A stretch of 64,000 bases of DNA from QYQD01 sp040755415 (GTDB lineage Bacteria; Desulfobacterota; QYQD01), in contig JBFMAZ010000022.1 in NCBI GenBank assembly GCA_040755415.1, forward strand, positions 95,575 to 159,574, given 5' to 3'. This document shows positions 62,013 through 64,000 of this stretch, in pieces. The position numbers were made by a program, and so were the translations under genes. Positions within the stretch are counted from its first letter, which is position 1. Each line of letters starts with the position of its first letter. The notes below the pieces were generated by a model. It saw nothing but the letters and a program-made list of their open reading frames with translations, was not told the origin of the DNA and did no database searches.

Positions 62013-62744
62013 ATGAGAAAGATACTCAGCGGCATACGCAGCGTTTTTCTCTTTATATGGTTACCGGTTACCACCCTGATCTTTAGTGTCATGACCATCG
62101 TAAGTTCTCTCTTTGACCGCCGGGGTAATGTCCCGCATCGTCTGGCCCGGCTCTGGGCCAGACTCATCCTCTGGGAATGTGGGGTAAAAGTCACTGTAGA
62201 GGGGTTAGAGAATATACGCCAGGGGCATCCATACATTTATGCCGCCAATCACCAGAGTCAGTTTGATATACCGGCCGTCCTGGGTTATTTGCCTGTGCAA
62301 TTTCGCTGGCTGGCCAAGAAGGAACTCTTCCAGATACCCTTATTCGGTCTGGCCATGCGTCGGGCCGGCTATATACCAATCGATCGCTCTCACCCTAAAG
62401 AGGCCATAAAAAGCCTGGAAGAAGCCGCCCGGAAAATACGGGGAGGGACATCTGTTCTTATATTCCCCGAAGGGACACGGAGTGTCGATGGCCGGTTGTT
62501 GCCTTTTAAAATGGGCGGTATTGTCCTGGCCTTAAAATCTGGATGCCCGGTTGTCCCCCTGGCTATCCATGGTTCTAAAGATGTTCTCCCGCGTGGCAGC
62601 CTGTGGGTGCGGCCTGGACATATCCATATCCTGATCGGCCAGGCCATAGAGACCGCTGATTACAAACCCGGCCAGAAAGATGTGCTGGCCGCACGCCTTC
62701 GCGAGACTCTGGAATCCTTGATGACTAGGGCCGGGAAAATGTAA
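62013..62744 (+). CDS. plsC: 1-acyl-glycerol-3-phosphate acyltransferase family protein
   Basis: A 243-residue membrane-bound acyltransferase. It starts with a hydrophobic segment (LFIWLPVTTLIFSVMTIV), followed by the catalytic HX4D motif NHQSQFD, the acceptor motif FPEGTRS and the proline-rich motif GCPVVPLAI. The ATG at 62013 is used; longer frames run into the palindromic repeat. The only candidate ribosome-binding site is the GGGGGG arm of the repeat nine bases upstream. It acylates lysophosphatidic acid in phospholipid synthesis. It is convergent with ddl. Confidence 0.93.
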   Translation: MRKILSGIRSVFLFIWLPVTTLIFSVMTIVSSLFDRRGNVPHRLARLWARLILWECGVKVTVEGLENIRQGHPYIYAANHQSQFDIPAVLGYLPVQFRWLAKKELFQIPLFGLAMRRAGYIPIDRSHPKEAIKSLEEAARKIRGGTSVLIFPEGTRSVDGRLLPFKMGGIVLALKSGCPVVPLAIHGSKDVLPRGSLWVRPGHIHILIGQAIETADYKPGQKDVLAARLRETLESLMTRAGKM

Positions 62745-62878
62745 GCCGCATTCAGCGCTCAGCAAAAAGAGATTTCAAATTTCAAATCTCAAATTTGAAA
62801 TTAAGAATGCTGAGCGCTGAAAGCCTATCCGGAATTTTTGGGGTTCCGGCCTACGGTCGGCCTGTGGCCGGATGAAAA

Positions 62879-63838
62879 TTACTTAGAGGGGATAGCCTTC
62901 CCTGCAGCCTCCAGGGATAACATAATCAGCCTGTCTAACAGGGTAGAAAAATCCATCCCCGCCTCACGGGCCGCCAGGGGTAACAGGCTGGTTCTGGTCA
63001 TACCCGGGATGGTGTTTGTCTCCAGGACGTAAATCCGGTCATCGCGGATGATCATATCCGTACGGCTATAACCCCGCAATCGCAAGGTCCGATGGGCTGT
63101 GACGGCACATTCCTGGGCATTTTGGGTCAATGAAGCACTGATACGTGCGGGACAGATTTCTTTTGTAGCTCCGGCCTGGTATTTGGCCTGATAATCAAAG
63201 AAAACGTGACCCTCGCCCGGTATGATCTCTACAATGGGCAATGCCTCCAGCTCATCATTACCTATAACCCCGCCGGTAATTTCAACCCCTTTTATATATT
63301 CTTCCACAAGCACACGCGCGCTATATTTAAAGGCCTCGGCCAGGCCTTTTTTCACCTCTTCCACTGTCTGCGGGATATTCATACCGATACTGGAACCTTG
63401 ATCTACAGGTTTGATAACAACAGGAAGTCCGAATTCCGCAGCGATAGCTTCAGCACTATAAGAACCCGGCCGCATGACCTTACCACGCGGGATATTCAGG
63501 CCGGCCTGAGAATAAAGAGTCCGTGATAACTCCTTGTCCATGGCCAGCGCGCTGCCCAGGACCCCGGAACCCTGATAAGGTATATGCAAGAGATCCAGGA
63601 GCCCCTGGATAGTCCCGTCCTCACCATATTTACCATGGAGAAGGACAAAGGCCACATCTATGCGGCCCGCATCCTTAACCAGAACCTGCAGGTCATAAGC
63701 CGGATCATAGCGTATAATATCATACTTGTCTTTATCCAGTGCGCCTTCTACCTGGTCCCCCCCTTTAAGGGAGACCTCCCGTTCGGACGACTCTCCCCCC
63801 GCAATCAGGGCTAACCTTATCTTTTTATCTTTAGCCAT
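62879..63838 (-). CDS. ddl: D-alanine-D-alanine ligase
   Basis: A 319-residue ATP-grasp enzyme. The ATG at 63838 has GAGG five bases upstream; ten more codons to 63868 are unlikely. Motifs are LLHGKYGEDGTIQGLLDLL, IPYQGSGVLGSALAMDK and LETNTIPGMTRTSLLPLAA. It makes the D-Ala-D-Ala dipeptide of peptidoglycan. The usual neighbours (murC, murB, ftsQ) are not seen here; a family A repeat follows on the right. Confidence 0.96.
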   Translation of the reverse strand: MAKDKKIRLALIAGGESSEREVSLKGGDQVEGALDKDKYDIIRYDPAYDLQVLVKDAGRIDVAFVLLHGKYGEDGTIQGLLDLLHIPYQGSGVLGSALAMDKELSRTLYSQAGLNIPRGKVMRPGSYSAEAIAAEFGLPVVIKPVDQGSSIGMNIPQTVEEVKKGLAEAFKYSARVLVEEYIKGVEITGGVIGNDELEALPIVEIIPGEGHVFFDYQAKYQAGATKEICPARISASLTQNAQECAVTAHRTLRLRGYSRTDMIIRDDRIYVLETNTIPGMTRTSLLPLAAREAGMDFSTLLDRLIMLSLEAAGKAIPSK

Positions 63839-63877
63839 AACGTCCTCATATCCCTTAAGACATCTCAAATTTCAAAT

Positions 63878-64000
63878 TTGGTAACACTTTAGCTGCTTGA
63901 AAAAAGCTGGTCGTCCAGAAAGCGGCGCCTCAAAAATCCCCCTTAATCCCCCTTTTTCAAAGGGGGAAACGTCTCTCCTCCCTTTGGAAAAGGGAGGTTG
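63878..64000. repeat. MITE-like element (family A, copy 2), cut by the window end
   Basis: Begins ttggtaacactttagctg and continues with gcttgaaaaaagctggtcgt and the CCCCCTTTTTCAAAGGGGG hairpin, closely matching 1907-2060 but lacking one of the two internal hairpin rounds. The right end lies outside the window. Confidence 0.75.

Noticed and set aside
1..64000. tRNA genes, rRNA genes, CRISPR arrays, including tRNA-Sec
   Set aside because: No cloverleaf with a GTTCRA-type T arm, no rRNA segments and no regularly spaced repeats were recognised by eye; a covariance search would be decisive for tRNA-Sec.

Overview
The window looks like a chromosomal segment of a strictly anaerobic, Gram-negative bacterium, most likely from the Desulfobacterota (former Deltaproteobacteria) or a close relative. 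The evidence is a nearly complete carbonyl (Wood-Ljungdahl) pathway with the bacterial-type AcsB, three MetF-MetV methylene-tetrahydrofolate reductase pairs each beside HdrA/MvhD-type electron-transfer proteins, a TonB receptor (so an outer membrane), and selenocysteine use. TGA is an ordinary stop elsewhere here (mreB, hdrA1), so the code is standard. Assignment to a phylum is inference from gene content only.

Layout. 1-7323: housekeeping genes (a U32 peptidase/RlhA-like protein cut by the left edge, GAF protein, mreB, an inositol-monophosphatase-family gene, DUF167, DivIVA, YggT, an M28 peptidase). 7324-9608: repeat-rich accessory stretch with cysC and a RelE-AbrB toxin-antitoxin pair. 9609-18423: one leftward operon encoding an activase, a double-cubane/2-hydroxyacyl-CoA-dehydratase-like iron-sulfur protein, a TonB receptor, a radical SAM protein and a FecB-FecC-FecE type ABC importer; this is the best candidate for an undescribed system. 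18424-21710: repeats, a fossil of a second cysC, a BrnT-BrnA pair sitting inside a split repeat, an unknown protein and a protein with two Sm/Hfq-like modules. 21728-61743: a 40-kb leftward cluster for C1 metabolism. 62013-63838: plsC and ddl, then a second copy of the transposon-like repeat seen near the left end.

C1 cluster, in transcription order: purH C-terminal domain, a short NuoE/NuoF-like protein, fhs, folD, cooS, an HdrD-like protein, hdrA3, mvhD-c, hdrC3, metV3-metF3, hdrC2, hdrB, hdrA2, mvhD-b, hdrC1, hdrA1, mvhD-a, metV2-metF2, two response regulators and a sensor kinase, metV1-metF1, acsD, acsB, acsC, acsE, fdhA. Together these reduce CO2 to formate (FdhA), charge it on tetrahydrofolate (Fhs, FolD), reduce it to methyl-THF (MetFV with Hdr/Mvh-type flavin-based electron transfer), move the methyl to the corrinoid protein (AcsE, AcsCD), and join it with CO (CooS, AcsB) to form acetyl-CoA, or run in the oxidative direction.

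Four genes in this cluster (fdhA, hdrA3, mvhD-a, mvhD-c) are interrupted by an in-frame TGA at a conserved Cys/Sec position, each followed within about 30 bases by a stem-loop that fits a bacterial SECIS. I annotate each as one selenoprotein. The two MvhD paralogues carry the TGA at different cysteine positions of the same iron-sulfur site, and the third MvhD has only cysteines.

No rRNA, tRNA, CRISPR array or complete insertion sequence with a transposase was recognised. Intergenic gaps are rich in palindromic, transposase-less repeats of several families.
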